Below are positions 17,928 to 27,201 of a stretch of DNA of 64,000 nt, piece by piece. Numbering within the stretch: the first letter of the stretch is position 1; every line of letters begins with the position of its first letter. The notes below the pieces were generated by a model. The model did not search any database. It was not told where the DNA came from and worked only from the letters and a program-made list of their open reading frames with translations. The position numbers and the translations under genes are program-made. Location of the stretch: the NCBI RefSeq assembly GCF_000212395.1, contig NC_015499.1:585501-649500 (forward strand), given 5' to 3'. This DNA is from Thermodesulfobium narugense DSM 14796 (GTDB lineage: Bacteria > Thermodesulfobiota > Thermodesulfobiia > Thermodesulfobiales > Thermodesulfobiaceae).

Positions 17928-19160
17928 GTGGGTTCTATTTTAGTTATTGGTAGTGGAGCAAGAGAACACGCAATTGCCTGGCGTCTTAAAAAGGAGGGAA
18001 AAGATGTTTTTCTTTCTCCAGGAAATGGCGGTACATCTTTAAGCTGGATAAATAAGATTCTTTCAAAAGATGATATAGAATCTTTTTGTAGAGTTACAGG
18101 AGTAGATCTTATAGTTGTAGGTCCTGAAAAACCACTTACCGAGGGAATTGCTGATTTTTTGAGATCAAAAGGTTTTTGGGTTTTTGGACCTGGCAAGGAA
18201 GGTGCAAAGTTAGAAGGGAGTAAAGTTTTTGCAAAGTCTTTTATGAAGAGAAATAACCTTCCAACTGCTGACTTTGTTATATATGAAGATGAAGGTTCTT
18301 TGATAAAGCACTTTGATAATTGTAAGTATCCTGTTGTTATAAAGGCTGATGGTCTTGCAGCGGGAAAAGGAGTGGTAGTAGTTCATGAAAAGGAAGAAGC
18401 TGTTGAGGCAATAAATTTTTTAAAAAATAATTTTCCTGAAGCCTCAAAATACATAATTGTAGAAGAGTGTCTGGTGGGGAAAGAATTGTCTCTTTTTGTA
18501 TTGATCAACGATAAAGATCATGTGGTTTTGGATAATGCAAGAGATTATAAGAGGTTAAACGACTTTGATGAAGGTCCAAATACAGGGGGTATGGGATCTT
18601 ATTCGCCAGTCGATGATCTGCCTGAATTTCAAATTAATAAAATTCAAAACAATATTGTTGAACCTACAATCAGAGCCTTGAGAAAAGAGAATATTTCTTA
18701 TCAAGGAGTTTTATATTTTGGAATAATGTTGACAAAAGAAGGCCCATCAATTTTAGAATTCAATTGTAGATTTGGCGACCCTGAAGCCCAGGTACTTGTT
18801 CCAAGAATTCTTAACTTTTCCGAGCTTCTTTATGCTGTAGCAAAAAATGAAAGAATACCTGAACCAAAGATTTCAAATAAAAAAGCCCTTTCAGTAGTTT
18901 TAGCTGCCAAGGGATACCCAAACAATCCTGAAGTAGGAAAAATGATAAATATAGATGGAAAAATTTTTGAGGATGAGGATGTTGCAATTTTTTATGCGGG
19001 GGTAACGAGAGATAAAAACAATCTTTTTACTTCTTCTGGAAGGGTTTTGAACGTAGTAGGTATGGGAAATACCTTTGAAGAAGCAAGAAATAAGGCATAT
19101 AACTCGATTAAGTATATAAATTTCGAAGGTATGCATTTTAGGAGGGACATAGGTTTATGA
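17928..19160 (+). CDS. purD: Phosphoribosylamine-glycine ligase PurD
   Basis: ATP-grasp ligase joining glycine to phosphoribosylamine. The N-domain opens ILVIGSGAREHAIAW. The ATP-grasp core has VIKADGLAAGKGVVVV, DYKRLNDFDEGPNTGGMGS and EFNCRFGDPEAQ. The GTG start at 17928 follows GGGAGG. It overlaps purE by 4 nt. Order purH-D-E resembles Bacillus, but purQ, purL, purS, purC, purB and purK are not in this window. Confidence 0.97.
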   Translation: MGSILVIGSGAREHAIAWRLKKEGKDVFLSPGNGGTSLSWINKILSKDDIESFCRVTGVDLIVVGPEKPLTEGIADFLRSKGFWVFGPGKEGAKLEGSKVFAKSFMKRNNLPTADFVIYEDEGSLIKHFDNCKYPVVIKADGLAAGKGVVVVHEKEEAVEAINFLKNNFPEASKYIIVEECLVGKELSLFVLINDKDHVVLDNARDYKRLNDFDEGPNTGGMGSYSPVDDLPEFQINKIQNNIVEPTIRALRKENISYQGVLYFGIMLTKEGPSILEFNCRFGDPEAQVLVPRILNFSELLYAVAKNERIPEPKISNKKALSVVLAAKGYPNNPEVGKMINIDGKIFEDEDVAIFYAGVTRDKNNLFTSSGRVLNVVGMGNTFEEARNKAYNSIKYINFEGMHFRRDIGL

Positions 19161-19648
19161 TTTCTTTGGTAATTGGAAGTTATAATGATTATGAAGCGAT
19201 TATTCCTGCAATCAAGGAACTTAAAAAGTTTAATCTTAAGTTTGAACTTGTTGTTAGTTCTGCTCACAGAAATACTGAAGAGACTATAGAATGGGCAAAA
19301 AAAGCGGAAAGTAGAGGTACAGAAGTAATTATTGCTTTTGCTGGTCTTGCTGCTCACCTTCCTGGTGTACTGGCTGCTGTAACTACCCTCCCTGTTATAG
19401 GGGTCCCTTTAACGAATTCTCCCGTTTCGGGTATGGATTCAATGTTTTCTATTGTTCAAATGCCTTCGGGAGTGCCTGTTGCAACTGTTGGACTTGGTAA
19501 TGTTAAAAACGCAATTTATCTTGCTATGAGAATTTTGTCAATTAAATATCCTGATATCAAGAGCAAGCTTTTAAAGGCTTCTGAAGATATGAAAAAGAAT
19601 ATTCGAGAACAAAACAAAGTACTTCAAGAAAAGTTAAAGGATCTGTAA
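19157..19648 (+). CDS. purE: N5-carboxyaminoimidazole ribonucleotide mutase PurE
   Basis: Flavodoxin-like mutase of purine synthesis. The opening VIGSYNDYEAI replaces the usual GSxSDW. The SAHRNTEET motif carries the catalytic His, followed by AFAGLAAHLPGV and PSGVPVATVGLGNVKNA. Replacement of the SDW signature by NDY is mild divergence, and class I versus class II specificity is not settled from sequence. The ATG overlaps the purD stop; amj begins directly after the stop. Confidence 0.93.
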   Translation: MISLVIGSYNDYEAIIPAIKELKKFNLKFELVVSSAHRNTEETIEWAKKAESRGTEVIIAFAGLAAHLPGVLAAVTTLPVIGVPLTNSPVSGMDSMFSIVQMPSGVPVATVGLGNVKNAIYLAMRILSIKYPDIKSKLLKASEDMKKNIREQNKVLQEKLKDL

Positions 19649-20452
19649 TTGCTTTTTTTAATAATGTTTTTTGATTTTTCGATTCACCTCTCGGAGGCTA
19701 CAGCTTCTGCACTGCGCTTAGCTGGTTTAAGGACGGGTAAAATAACCACTTCTCTTTCTTTCTACAACATAATTGCTCTGGTTTCGAGGATGTCGAATAT
19801 GTTTCAAGCCCCTCTTTTGGGCGTACTTGTTGATTCGGCAGTATTGACAGGTAAAATTGATGCGTTGGGAAATAATTTTAGAGCTGTTATATTTTGCGGC
19901 GCACTTGGAGATATTTTGGCAATAATACTTTTGCCATATTCTGTAGCCTTTTTTTCAAGAATAATTTTATGGTTTGAAGAAACTGGATCAGTTCCAATGG
20001 CACTTTTTAAACTTCTGAGTTTTAAAAATATTAAACTTGTTTCAAAGGATTTTGCTAATGTAAAGTTTTTAAAAAGGTTTGAAGATTTTGATTTTAAAGG
20101 GATTCCTAAAAAATTTATTTTTTTTAATATTGTAGTTGTTGCGGTATATACAGTGGGAGTTATGTCCTCACTATTTGCTGGAGCGCATCTGGCAGCTTAC
20201 AGGGTGACAGCTACTCAGCTTTCTGGAATTGTAAATGGTCTGGCTACTATATTAATGGCTTTTGTTGTAGATCCTACTGCGGCCTTGATTACCGATGACG
20301 CTTTGCATAAGAGAAGGACATATAATAACGTTGAGTCAATGGTATACTTGCTTCTCTTTACAAGAATTTTAGGATCACTAGTTTTATCTCAAATCATTTT
20401 TTTGCCTGCTACCTGGTATATAATGAGTGTAACGCTATTTTTGCACAGGTAA
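19649..20452 (+). CDS. amj: Lipid II flippase Amj (alternate to MurJ, DUF2837)
   Basis: Integral membrane protein of 267 residues with about six hydrophobic segments. The signature block runs from FDFSIHLSEATASALRLAG through GLRTGKITTSLSFYNIIAL to VSRMSNMFQAPLLG. FRAVIFCGALGD and ETGSVPMAL follow. This pattern matches the Amj/YdaH family, which moves lipid-linked peptidoglycan precursors across the membrane in B. subtilis. TTG at 19649 follows AAAGGAT by about 9 nt. Amj belongs functionally with the mur genes at 50-60 kb. Whether this genome also has MurJ cannot be seen here. Confidence 0.85.
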   Translation: MLFLIMFFDFSIHLSEATASALRLAGLRTGKITTSLSFYNIIALVSRMSNMFQAPLLGVLVDSAVLTGKIDALGNNFRAVIFCGALGDILAIILLPYSVAFFSRIILWFEETGSVPMALFKLLSFKNIKLVSKDFANVKFLKRFEDFDFKGIPKKFIFFNIVVVAVYTVGVMSSLFAGAHLAAYRVTATQLSGIVNGLATILMAFVVDPTAALITDDALHKRRTYNNVESMVYLLLFTRILGSLVLSQIIFLPATWYIMSVTLFLHR

Positions 20453-20493
20453 TACTTTTAAATCTCTAAATTAATTTTTCAAGGAGGATTGTT

Positions 20494-20793
20494 TTGATTG
20501 ACAAAGAGATAATACTACATGTCGCTAAACTTGCAAGATTGGAATTAAAGGACAATGAAGTTGAAAGCCTAAAAGAAGATCTTGGCAAGATCCTGAATTA
20601 TTTTATTACTTTAAATGACGTAAATACCGATAATGTAGAACCTACTTTTCATCCGTTTCCAATAAACAATATTTTTAGGGAAGATATTATAAAAGAATCT
20701 TATCCCGTTGAGGAAATATTATCGAATGCTCCTGAAAGCACTTTAACTTATTTTTTGGTACCTAGGATTGTGGAGGAGAAAAATGGAAATTAA
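20494..20793 (+). CDS. gatC: Asp-tRNA(Asn)/Glu-tRNA(Gln) amidotransferase subunit C
   Basis: Small subunit that stabilises the GatCAB complex, which converts misacylated Glu-tRNA(Gln) or Asp-tRNA(Asn). The 99 residues show VAKLARLELKDNEVESL and the C-terminal LVPRIVEE. AAGGAGG lies upstream of the TTG start. Its end overlaps gatA by 11 nt. Confidence 0.95.
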   Translation: MIDKEIILHVAKLARLELKDNEVESLKEDLGKILNYFITLNDVNTDNVEPTFHPFPINNIFREDIIKESYPVEEILSNAPESTLTYFLVPRIVEEKNGN

Positions 20794-22228
20794 TGATTTT
20801 ACAATTAACTCTATTAAGAGCGAATATAAAAAAGGCAATCTTACTCCAAAAGAGCTTTTAGACTATGTTTTTAAAGGGATAAAATTATATGATTCAAAAA
20901 TAAATTCTTTTATTACGCTAACCGAAGAATATGCATATAAAGCGATTGAATCTCTTAAGTTAGATGAAATAGATTTAAAACCTCTTTGGGGGATTCCTGT
21001 GGCTATTAAGGATAACATGTGCTTTAGAGGTTTTAAGACTACGTGTAGTTCTAAAATACTTGAAAATTTTATACCAATATACACAGCTACAGCAGTTCAA
21101 AGGTTAATTGATGCAGGAGCGATCATAGTAGGAAAAACCAACCTTGATGAGTTTGCTATGGGGTCTTCTACTGAAAATTCTGCTTTCTTCACCACTTCGA
21201 ATCCTTGGGATTTGGAAAGAGTTCCCGGCGGAAGTTCGGGGGGTTCAGCTTCTGCAGTAGCGGCAAGATTTGTTCCTCTTGCAACTGGTTCGGATACAGG
21301 TGGTTCTATAAGGCAGCCTGCCTCTTTTTGCGGCGTTGTTGGATTTAAGCCAACCTACGGGACTGTTTCAAGATATGGTTTGGTCGCCTTTGCTTCTTCT
21401 TTGGATCAGATAGGTCCTTTCGGAACGAAGGTTAAGGATGTAGAACTTGCTTTTAGTGTTATGAGTGGAAAAGACGATATGGACTCTACTTCGCATCCTT
21501 ACCAATTTACTTCAGTAAATAGAAATATAAAAGAATATAAAGTTGGCGTTATAAAAGAGCTTTATGAAGCAGAAGGATTTGATATTGAAGTTTTGAATTC
21601 TTTAAACAACGTTATAAAAATTCTTAAATCTGAAGGATTAAAAGTTGATGTATGTTCTTTGCCGCACTTAAAGTATTCTTTGCCTGTTTATTATTTAGTA
21701 GCTACTTCTGAAGCAAGTTCAAATCTTGCAAGATTTGATGGCGTAAGGTATGGATTAAGGGTAGAGGGTAAAGATATAATCGAAACCTTTTCAAAAACAA
21801 GAGGGCAAGGATTTGGAAGCGAGGTAAAAAGAAGAATAATGTTGGGCACTTATGCTCTCTCGAGCGGTTATTATGATGCATATTATTTAAAAGCATCAAA
21901 GGTAAGAACACTCATTGTAAATGATTTTGAGAAAGCTTTTAGAGAATACGACTTCTTAATATGTCCAACTTCGCCCACTACAGCTTTTAAAAAGGGCGAT
22001 AAAACAAGCGATCCTCTTTCTATGTATCTATCTGATATTGCTACTATTCCTGTGAATCTTGCCGGTCTTCCTGGCATTTCTATTCCTTCTGGATGTGATA
22101 ATAAAGGGCTTCCAATTGGATTACAAATTATTGGGAGACCCTTTAATGATAGTGAAGTATTAAATTTTGCAGATCAACTGGAATCAATAATAAATTTTGA
22201 AGCCAGGCCTCAATTGGGAGGTATATAA
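20783..22228 (+). CDS. gatA: Asp-tRNA(Asn)/Glu-tRNA(Gln) amidotransferase subunit A
   Basis: Amidase-signature subunit that releases ammonia from glutamine. The catalytic Lys is in [10 protein letters not shown]. The Ser-cisSer-Lys triad is completed by [15 protein letters not shown] and [18 protein letters not shown] at 20783 follows GGAGGA by about 5 nt and is preferred over an in-frame TTG 15 nt upstream. About 481 residues. The end overlaps no confirmed part of gatB; gatB begins 4 nt later. Confidence 0.96.
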   Translation: MEINDFTINSIKSEYKKGNLTPKELLDYVFKGIKLYDSKINSFITLTEEYAYKAIESLKLDEIDLKPLWGIPVAIKDNMCFRGFKTTCSSKILENFIPIYTATAVQRLIDAGAIIVGKTNLDEFAMGSSTENSAFFTTSNPWDLERVPGGSSGGSASAVAARFVPLATGSDTGGSIRQPASFCGVVGFKPTYGTVSRYGLVAFASSLDQIGPFGTKVKDVELAFSVMSGKDDMDSTSHPYQFTSVNRNIKEYKVGVIKELYEAEGFDIEVLNSLNNVIKILKSEGLKVDVCSLPHLKYSLPVYYLVATSEASSNLARFDGVRYGLRVEGKDIIETFSKTRGQGFGSEVKRRIMLGTYALSSGYYDAYYLKASKVRTLIVNDFEKAFREYDFLICPTSPTTAFKKGDKTSDPLSMYLSDIATIPVNLAGLPGISIPSGCDNKGLPIGLQIIGRPFNDSEVLNFADQLESIINFEARPQLGGI

Positions 22229-22232
22229 ACTT

Positions 22233-23684
22233 ATGAATAATAATGTTGTAATTGGTTTGGAAATTCATGCTCAACTAAAAACTGAAACAAAGATGTTTTG
22301 TGGATGTAGAACCTCTTTTGGTGATAAGCCTAATACCAACGTTTGTCCAGTATGTATGGCTCTGCCAGGATCTTTACCAGTTCCCAACAGAAAAGCAATT
22401 GCTTTTACAATAATGAGCGGTTTAGCTCTTAACTGTACAATTTCAAGATATTCAAAATTCGATAGAAAACAGTATTTTTATCCTGATATGCCAAAGAATT
22501 ATCAAATTTCTCAATATGATTTGCCTTTTTGTAGGAATGGGTATCTTGAATTTCTTTGTGATGATGAGTTAAAGAGGGTTAGAATTCATAGAATTCATTT
22601 AGAAGAAGATACCGGCAAACTTGTTCATACGGGAGATATTATGGAATCAGAACAGAGCATGGTGGATTATAACAGAGCAGGAATTCCTTTGATGGAAATT
22701 GTTACTGAACCTGATATATCTTCTCCCAAAGAAGCCAGGCTCTTTATGTCTGAGCTTAGGAATATTTTAAGATATCTTGGAGTTTCCGATGGCAATATGG
22801 AAGAAGGATCAATGCGTTGTGATGCAAATATTTCGCTAAAAAATCCTGATGGTACATTTGGAACGAAGGTTGAGATTAAAAATATGAATTCTTTGAGATC
22901 TCTTGAAAGAGCATTAGAATTTGAGATTGCTAGACAATCAGAAATTCTAAATTCTGGTGGAACTATAATCCAAGAAACAAGACATTTTGATGAACGTGAT
23001 GGGACAACTCATTCTTTGAGAACTAAAGAAGAGGCTCATGATTACAGATATTTTCCAGATCCAGACTTGCTTCCTGTTGTTGTTTCTGATGAAGAGATAA
23101 GAAGTATATCTAGCAGTATACCTGAGCTTCCGTTAAAAAAATATTTTAGATTTGTTGACGAACTTGGTATTAATAAAAATGATGCTGCTGTTTTAGTTTC
23201 CGATTTAAAGCTAGCTAACTTTTTTGATGATTGTGTAAGATGTAAGTGTTCGCCTAAGGAAGCTGTGAAATGGATTTTGGGAGATTTGACTTATTTTTGG
23301 AACGAAAAAAAATTAGAACCTGACAGTAAAATTTTTGAGCCTTCATATTTAAAAGAAATTTTAGATTTGATTGATTCAAAAACAATAAGTATCAGACAAG
23401 CAAAGGAAGTGGTTGAAAAGGTATTTGATATGAAAGATTCTCCAAAGAACATTATCGAAAAGCTTGGTATTAAACAAATTTCGGATGAGGGTTTCTTAAT
23501 TGATGCTGCCAAAAAAGTTATAGAAAATAATCCAAAAGCTGTTCAAGACTTTTTTAAGGGAAAGAAAAATGCTGTTGGTTTCCTGGTTGGTCAGCTTATG
23601 AGAGAAACTAAAGGAAAAGCTTCTCCTGAGATGTCAAATAAGATAATTAACGACTTGTTAGAAGAACTAAGATCTAATGAATAG
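22233..23684 (+). CDS. gatB: Asp-tRNA(Asn)/Glu-tRNA(Gln) amidotransferase subunit B
   Basis: Kinase/tRNA-binding subunit of GatCAB. Motifs are [19 protein letters not shown] at the start, the [13 protein letters not shown] zinc region, [27 protein letters not shown], and the helical tail domain with [21 protein letters not shown] at 22233 is chosen over an upstream in-frame TTG (22197) because GGGAGG (22216-22221) precedes it and the family begins at this point. About 483 residues. Confidence 0.96.
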   Translation: MNNNVVIGLEIHAQLKTETKMFCGCRTSFGDKPNTNVCPVCMALPGSLPVPNRKAIAFTIMSGLALNCTISRYSKFDRKQYFYPDMPKNYQISQYDLPFCRNGYLEFLCDDELKRVRIHRIHLEEDTGKLVHTGDIMESEQSMVDYNRAGIPLMEIVTEPDISSPKEARLFMSELRNILRYLGVSDGNMEEGSMRCDANISLKNPDGTFGTKVEIKNMNSLRSLERALEFEIARQSEILNSGGTIIQETRHFDERDGTTHSLRTKEEAHDYRYFPDPDLLPVVVSDEEIRSISSSIPELPLKKYFRFVDELGINKNDAAVLVSDLKLANFFDDCVRCKCSPKEAVKWILGDLTYFWNEKKLEPDSKIFEPSYLKEILDLIDSKTISIRQAKEVVEKVFDMKDSPKNIIEKLGIKQISDEGFLIDAAKKVIENNPKAVQDFFKGKKNAVGFLVGQLMRETKGKASPEMSNKIINDLLEELRSNE

Positions 23685-23710
23685 GGTTTCTAAAAAAGGA
23701 GGGATGGAAG

Positions 23711-24316
23711 GTGGCTTGCAAAAAACTTTTTTTAGCATTTATTTGTTTTACTGTATCTTTTTGCGGGCAGTCTTTTGCAAGTTGGGGGGATAAAACTCAC
23801 GAATATATCATGGAGACTATGGCTGGTAGCGGCCTTTACAAAAGTGCGATAGCATATTCTTACACTTTTAATGATAATAGCAATAATGTAATAAAGATGA
23901 ATCTTAAATCAGCAGCTCTTAGTCTGGATGAACCATTGATTGAAAGAATTCTGAGCTCTGTACCTGCATCTTTGATGGACTCAAAAGAGTATTTTTTTGC
24001 AGAGGGAATTAAATATTATTTAGAAGGTAACTATTCACAAAGTATTGGAGCGCTCAGTATCTGCATTGATAAAGATCCATTCGATGTTTATAGTTGGTAT
24101 TATATGGCTAAAGATTATGAATTAAGTAATAATTACAATAGTGCTAACTTTACTTACCAAAAAGCCATTTCATTAGAGCCAAATAATTTAGCTATTTTGA
24201 AGAGTTATGCAAAGTTTTTGAGGTTAGCGAGATTGACAGATCAGTACAATATAGTTATAAAACACATCAGAGATATCTATTCGAGAGATAGCGATCTTGA
24301 GATATCTTGGAATTGA
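23711..24316 (+). CDS. Secreted TPR-repeat protein of unknown function
   Basis: The 201-residue product begins with a signal peptide (hydrophobic FLAFICFTVSFCG, probable cleavage after SFA near residue 23). Two tetratricopeptide-like repeats lie at about residues 95-165, including GIKYYLEGNYSQSIGAL and YQKAISLEPNNLAILKSYA. TPRs usually mediate protein contacts; no enzyme motif is visible. It is likely exported to the periplasm or envelope. The start is GTG after AAAGGAGGGA. It overlaps ruvX by 20 nt. Confidence 0.75.
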   Translation: MACKKLFLAFICFTVSFCGQSFASWGDKTHEYIMETMAGSGLYKSAIAYSYTFNDNSNNVIKMNLKSAALSLDEPLIERILSSVPASLMDSKEYFFAEGIKYYLEGNYSQSIGALSICIDKDPFDVYSWYYMAKDYELSNNYNSANFTYQKAISLEPNNLAILKSYAKFLRLARLTDQYNIVIKHIRDIYSRDSDLEISWN

Positions 24317-24719
24317 TTGGGGTGTAACTCATCTGGGACTAAGCATAAGCGATCCGGAGGAAAAAATTGTCTTTCCTTTAGGTACTATTACAAGAACTAC
24401 GTGGGATAAAGATTTGAATAAAATTAAGCAAATAATTGAGGAAAAAAGTGTAGAAGCAATAGTTCTTGGAGATCCTTTAAGAACAGATTTTTCTTCTGCG
24501 TCATCTAAGTCAATTCTTAAAGTGAAAAAAAAGTTAGAAACTATAGGGGTCAAAGTAATACTTTTTGATGAAAGATATTCTTCTATAGAAGCACTAAAGC
24601 TTCAAAAAATCTTGGGAAATAAAGATAAAGGTAAGATTCATGAAATCGCAAGTTCAATTGTATTGAAGTCATTTTTAGATTTTTTATCAAATACTAAGAA
24701 AAACATAGGTGAAAGATAA
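24297..24719 (+). CDS. ruvX: RuvX/YqgF family RNase H-like protein, third catalytic Asp replaced
   Basis: Putative pre-16S rRNA 5'-end nuclease or Holliday-junction resolvase family, 140 residues. The first motif YLGIDWGVTHLG keeps its Asp, and VLGDPLRTD and the Glu motif FDERYSS are present. The C-terminal motif that normally reads (V/I)D-x-x-A is KIHEIASSIVLKSFL, so His replaces the third acidic residue. The TTG start overlaps the TPR gene. Family membership is clear; activity is uncertain. Confidence 0.85.
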   Translation: MRYLGIDWGVTHLGLSISDPEEKIVFPLGTITRTTWDKDLNKIKQIIEEKSVEAIVLGDPLRTDFSSASSKSILKVKKKLETIGVKVILFDERYSSIEALKLQKILGNKDKGKIHEIASSIVLKSFLDFLSNTKKNIGER

Positions 24720-24729
24720 ATATAATCTT

Positions 24730-24924
24730 ATGATTCTAATAAAATCTATATCCTTTATGCCTGATAGGTGTAATAAATGCGGAAAGTGCTCTTTAGCTTG
24801 TCCTAAAGGAGTAATCTATTTAAATGGTTTTTTTAGACCAATATTTGTTAATTTGTCAAGGTGTGATGCATGTAAAAGGTGTGAAAGAGTATGTGAAAAC
24901 AATGCAATCGAGGTTTTATTATAG
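24730..24924 (+). CDS. Small 2[4Fe-4S] ferredoxin-like protein
   Basis: A 64-residue protein if started at ATG 24730 (a GTG at 24709 would add seven). It contains two cysteine clusters, CNKCGKCSLACP and CDACKRCERVC, each able to bind a [4Fe-4S] cluster. It begins just after ruvX and its stop codon overlaps the start of the CbiA-type gene by one base, so it is probably an electron donor or subunit linked to that enzyme. That link is inferred from position. Confidence 0.8.
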   Translation: MILIKSISFMPDRCNKCGKCSLACPKGVIYLNGFFRPIFVNLSRCDACKRCERVCENNAIEVLL

Positions 24925-26300
24925 TGAGTAAAAGTTTTAAAAAAATTTTAGTATCTGCTCCGTTTGGTCGTTCGGGTAAGACATCTTTTTCAATTGGACT
25001 TGCTCGTGCACTGTCAAGAAAGGGATACAGAGTTCAAACATTTAAAAAAGGACCTGATTTTATAGATCCCAGCTGGCTTTCTATGTCTTCAGGAAGACCA
25101 TGCAGGAATTTAGATTTATTTATGATGGATAAGGAAACAATTTTAAGTTCTTTTATGACAAATTCTATTGATGCAGATATTTCTGTAGTTGAAGGTGCGA
25201 TGGGGCTCTATGATGGAATTGACTATTTGGGTACAGGCTCAACTGCTGAAATTGCAAAAATAATTGATATTCCTGTTATATTTGTCTTGCCAGTTCAAAG
25301 AATAACAAGAAGTAGTGCAGCTCTTATAAAGGGATATGTTGAGTTTGATAAAGAAATAGATATTAAAGGCATAATACTAAATAAAGTTGCAAGAGACAGA
25401 CAGAAAAACTTGATTATCAACGCATTGGAGCACTATAATTTGCCAGATGTTTTAGCTTCCTTTCCAAAAGACGATAAAAGATTATCTATTCCAGATAGAC
25501 ATTTAGGTTTAATACCTGCTAAAGAAAGATTGGAGTTAAATTCTGTAATTGATAGTTTTGCTGATGCTGTAGATGAACATATGAATTGGGACTTGTTCTT
25601 TGATATAATCAGAAAAAATGATAATTTAAGCAGTAGACTATTAAGCGATCTTGTTAGTTTTGAGAGATTTTTTGACGTTAGGATAGGTATAATACAGGAC
25701 GTATCGTTTTCTTTTTATTATCCTGAAGTCTTTGATTTTTTGAAAATGTCAGGTGCAAAAATAGAAATTATAAACTCTTTAACAGATAAACATCTTCCAG
25801 ACATAGATATACTTTATATTGGAGGTGGCTTTCCTGAAGTTTTTGCTAAAGAGCTTGAGGGAAATGATTCGCTGAGGAGATCTATTAAGGATTTTGGTGA
25901 GAACAATAATCCAATTTATGCTGAATGCGGTGGGTTAATGTATTTATCTGATTTTATTGAAAACGACGGTAATAAATATAATATGGTTGGGCTCTTGCCA
26001 TTTGGCATTCATATGGATAAAAAACCTGTTGGGCATGGTTATGAAGAGATTGAGGTGTTTGATGATAACCCATTTTTCTCAAAAGGGATAAGAATAAAGG
26101 GACACGAATTCCATCATAGTAGCGTTTCGATCAATAGAAGCGCCGATATTAAATTTTCTATGAAAGTTCTTAGGGGTAATGGCATAATGAATAAACTCGA
26201 TGGAGTGGTGTATAAGCGTGTGATGGCTTCATATCTCCATATTCATCCACTAGGGTTTAAAGATTTTATAGTTAACCTACTAAAATCTGTATATATATAG
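24924..26300 (+). CDS. CbiA/CobB-type a,c-diamide synthase (cobyrinate or siroheme/sirohydrochlorin amidation)
   Basis: Glutamine-dependent amidase of 458 residues. The N-terminal ATPase domain has the P-loop APFGRSGKTSFSIG, the substrate motif FKKGPDFIDPSWL and VVEGAMGLYDG. The C-terminal class I glutaminase has GGGFPEVFAKEL and the nucleophile in YAECGGLMYLSDF. The family includes cobyrinate a,c-diamide synthase (CbiA/CobB), Ni-sirohydrochlorin synthase CfbB and DsrN of sulfate reducers, which amidates siroheme. The sequence alone does not separate these. No other cobalamin gene lies nearby. The upstream ferredoxin is coupled to it. Confidence 0.85.
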   Translation: MSKSFKKILVSAPFGRSGKTSFSIGLARALSRKGYRVQTFKKGPDFIDPSWLSMSSGRPCRNLDLFMMDKETILSSFMTNSIDADISVVEGAMGLYDGIDYLGTGSTAEIAKIIDIPVIFVLPVQRITRSSAALIKGYVEFDKEIDIKGIILNKVARDRQKNLIINALEHYNLPDVLASFPKDDKRLSIPDRHLGLIPAKERLELNSVIDSFADAVDEHMNWDLFFDIIRKNDNLSSRLLSDLVSFERFFDVRIGIIQDVSFSFYYPEVFDFLKMSGAKIEIINSLTDKHLPDIDILYIGGGFPEVFAKELEGNDSLRRSIKDFGENNNPIYAECGGLMYLSDFIENDGNKYNMVGLLPFGIHMDKKPVGHGYEEIEVFDDNPFFSKGIRIKGHEFHHSSVSINRSADIKFSMKVLRGNGIMNKLDGVVYKRVMASYLHIHPLGFKDFIVNLLKSVYI

Positions 26301-26368
26301 GACTCAATATGTCTTTTTGAATTAAATTTGATGTATAATTACTTAAGAACTTTTGGAGGTGGAGGGTC

Positions 26369-26680
26369 TTGAATATTAAGAATTATTTTATAAAAACAGT
26401 GAGAAATATTATAATGCCTTTGTCTTTGGTTTATGTTTCCCTTATCCTATTTAGTTTATTTTTTGCTGTAAAAAGGTTTGATTCTTTTGGTTGGGGGACT
26501 ATTAGTTGTATTTTTTGGGCTTTGATTGTTTTATCAGTAATTTTTGCTAGAGATCTCTATATAAAATATTTTCTAGTTTTATTGGAGAAAATTTCTTTTC
26601 CAATTGCTGCACACTTTAACTTGTTTGTTGAAGATATTAACTCAAACGAATATTGCGACTCGGAAGTTATCGAAAAGTAG
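26369..26680 (+). CDS. Small membrane protein of unknown function
   Basis: A 103-residue product with two hydrophobic segments (about residues 13-33 and 43-60), a basic N-terminus and an acidic tail. I do not recognise a family. A TTG start at 26369 follows GGAGGTGGAGG. It is separated by 68 nt from the CbiA-type gene and is convergent with the hydrogenase operon. A TATAAT-like sequence (around 26333) lies upstream, so it may have its own promoter. Confidence 0.6.
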   Translation: MNIKNYFIKTVRNIIMPLSLVYVSLILFSLFFAVKRFDSFGWGTISCIFWALIVLSVIFARDLYIKYFLVLLEKISFPIAAHFNLFVEDINSNEYCDSEVIEK

Positions 26681-26703
26681 TTAGATTGACTATATAGTAC
26701 TTA

Positions 26704-27177
26704 TTATGGTTTTCTTTTACATTTGGGACACAGAGATAGGTGTTTTGGAATTGGCTTGCCCTCACCAAACAATTTGTTTGCTATAAGCGTCATATCCGGT
26801 ATAAAGGCGCCACATTTTGCACACTTTATAAGGTTTATTTGATGATCGACCTTAAAGTCATCAAGATTAGTAGTAACAAAGTATGGGTTTGGTCTGTGCT
26901 TTATTGCATTAGTAGGACAATAATCTATGCACTGTCCACAACAGGTGCACTGATCTAAGTCCATATGGTAGTTTATTTTGTCATCTATCTGTGATATTTT
27001 TATAACCTTTGCCGGGCAAAAGTACTGACATATACCACATGCAATACACCTGGTGGGATCGTGTTCTGGATGGCCGTGAAATCCCTTTGGATGCTTTGGC
27101 AAGTTAACACTTGATATATCTTCTGTTATGGGTGGCTTAAAAATATTCTCAATTAAGATTCTTATCAGTGGAAGCAT
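26704..27177 (-). CDS. Hydrogenase/complex I iron-sulfur subunit (NuoI/HycF-like)
   Basis: Membrane-associated electron-transfer subunit of the group 4 hydrogenase complex, 157 residues. Two [4Fe-4S] motifs are visible: CIACGICQYFCPAKV and CTCCGQCIDYCPTNA. The C-terminal extension carries CAKCG and CPKC, a likely extra metal site resembling that of HycF-type proteins. The N-terminus has a short amphipathic helix. It is the last gene of the eight-gene operon, 24 nt after the NuoH-like gene. Confidence 0.9.
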   Translation of the reverse strand: MLPLIRILIENIFKPPITEDISSVNLPKHPKGFHGHPEHDPTRCIACGICQYFCPAKVIKISQIDDKINYHMDLDQCTCCGQCIDYCPTNAIKHRPNPYFVTTNLDDFKVDHQINLIKCAKCGAFIPDMTLIANKLFGEGKPIPKHLSLCPKCKRKP

Positions 27178-27201
27178 GGCGTCTCCTTTCTAATATACAA
27201 T

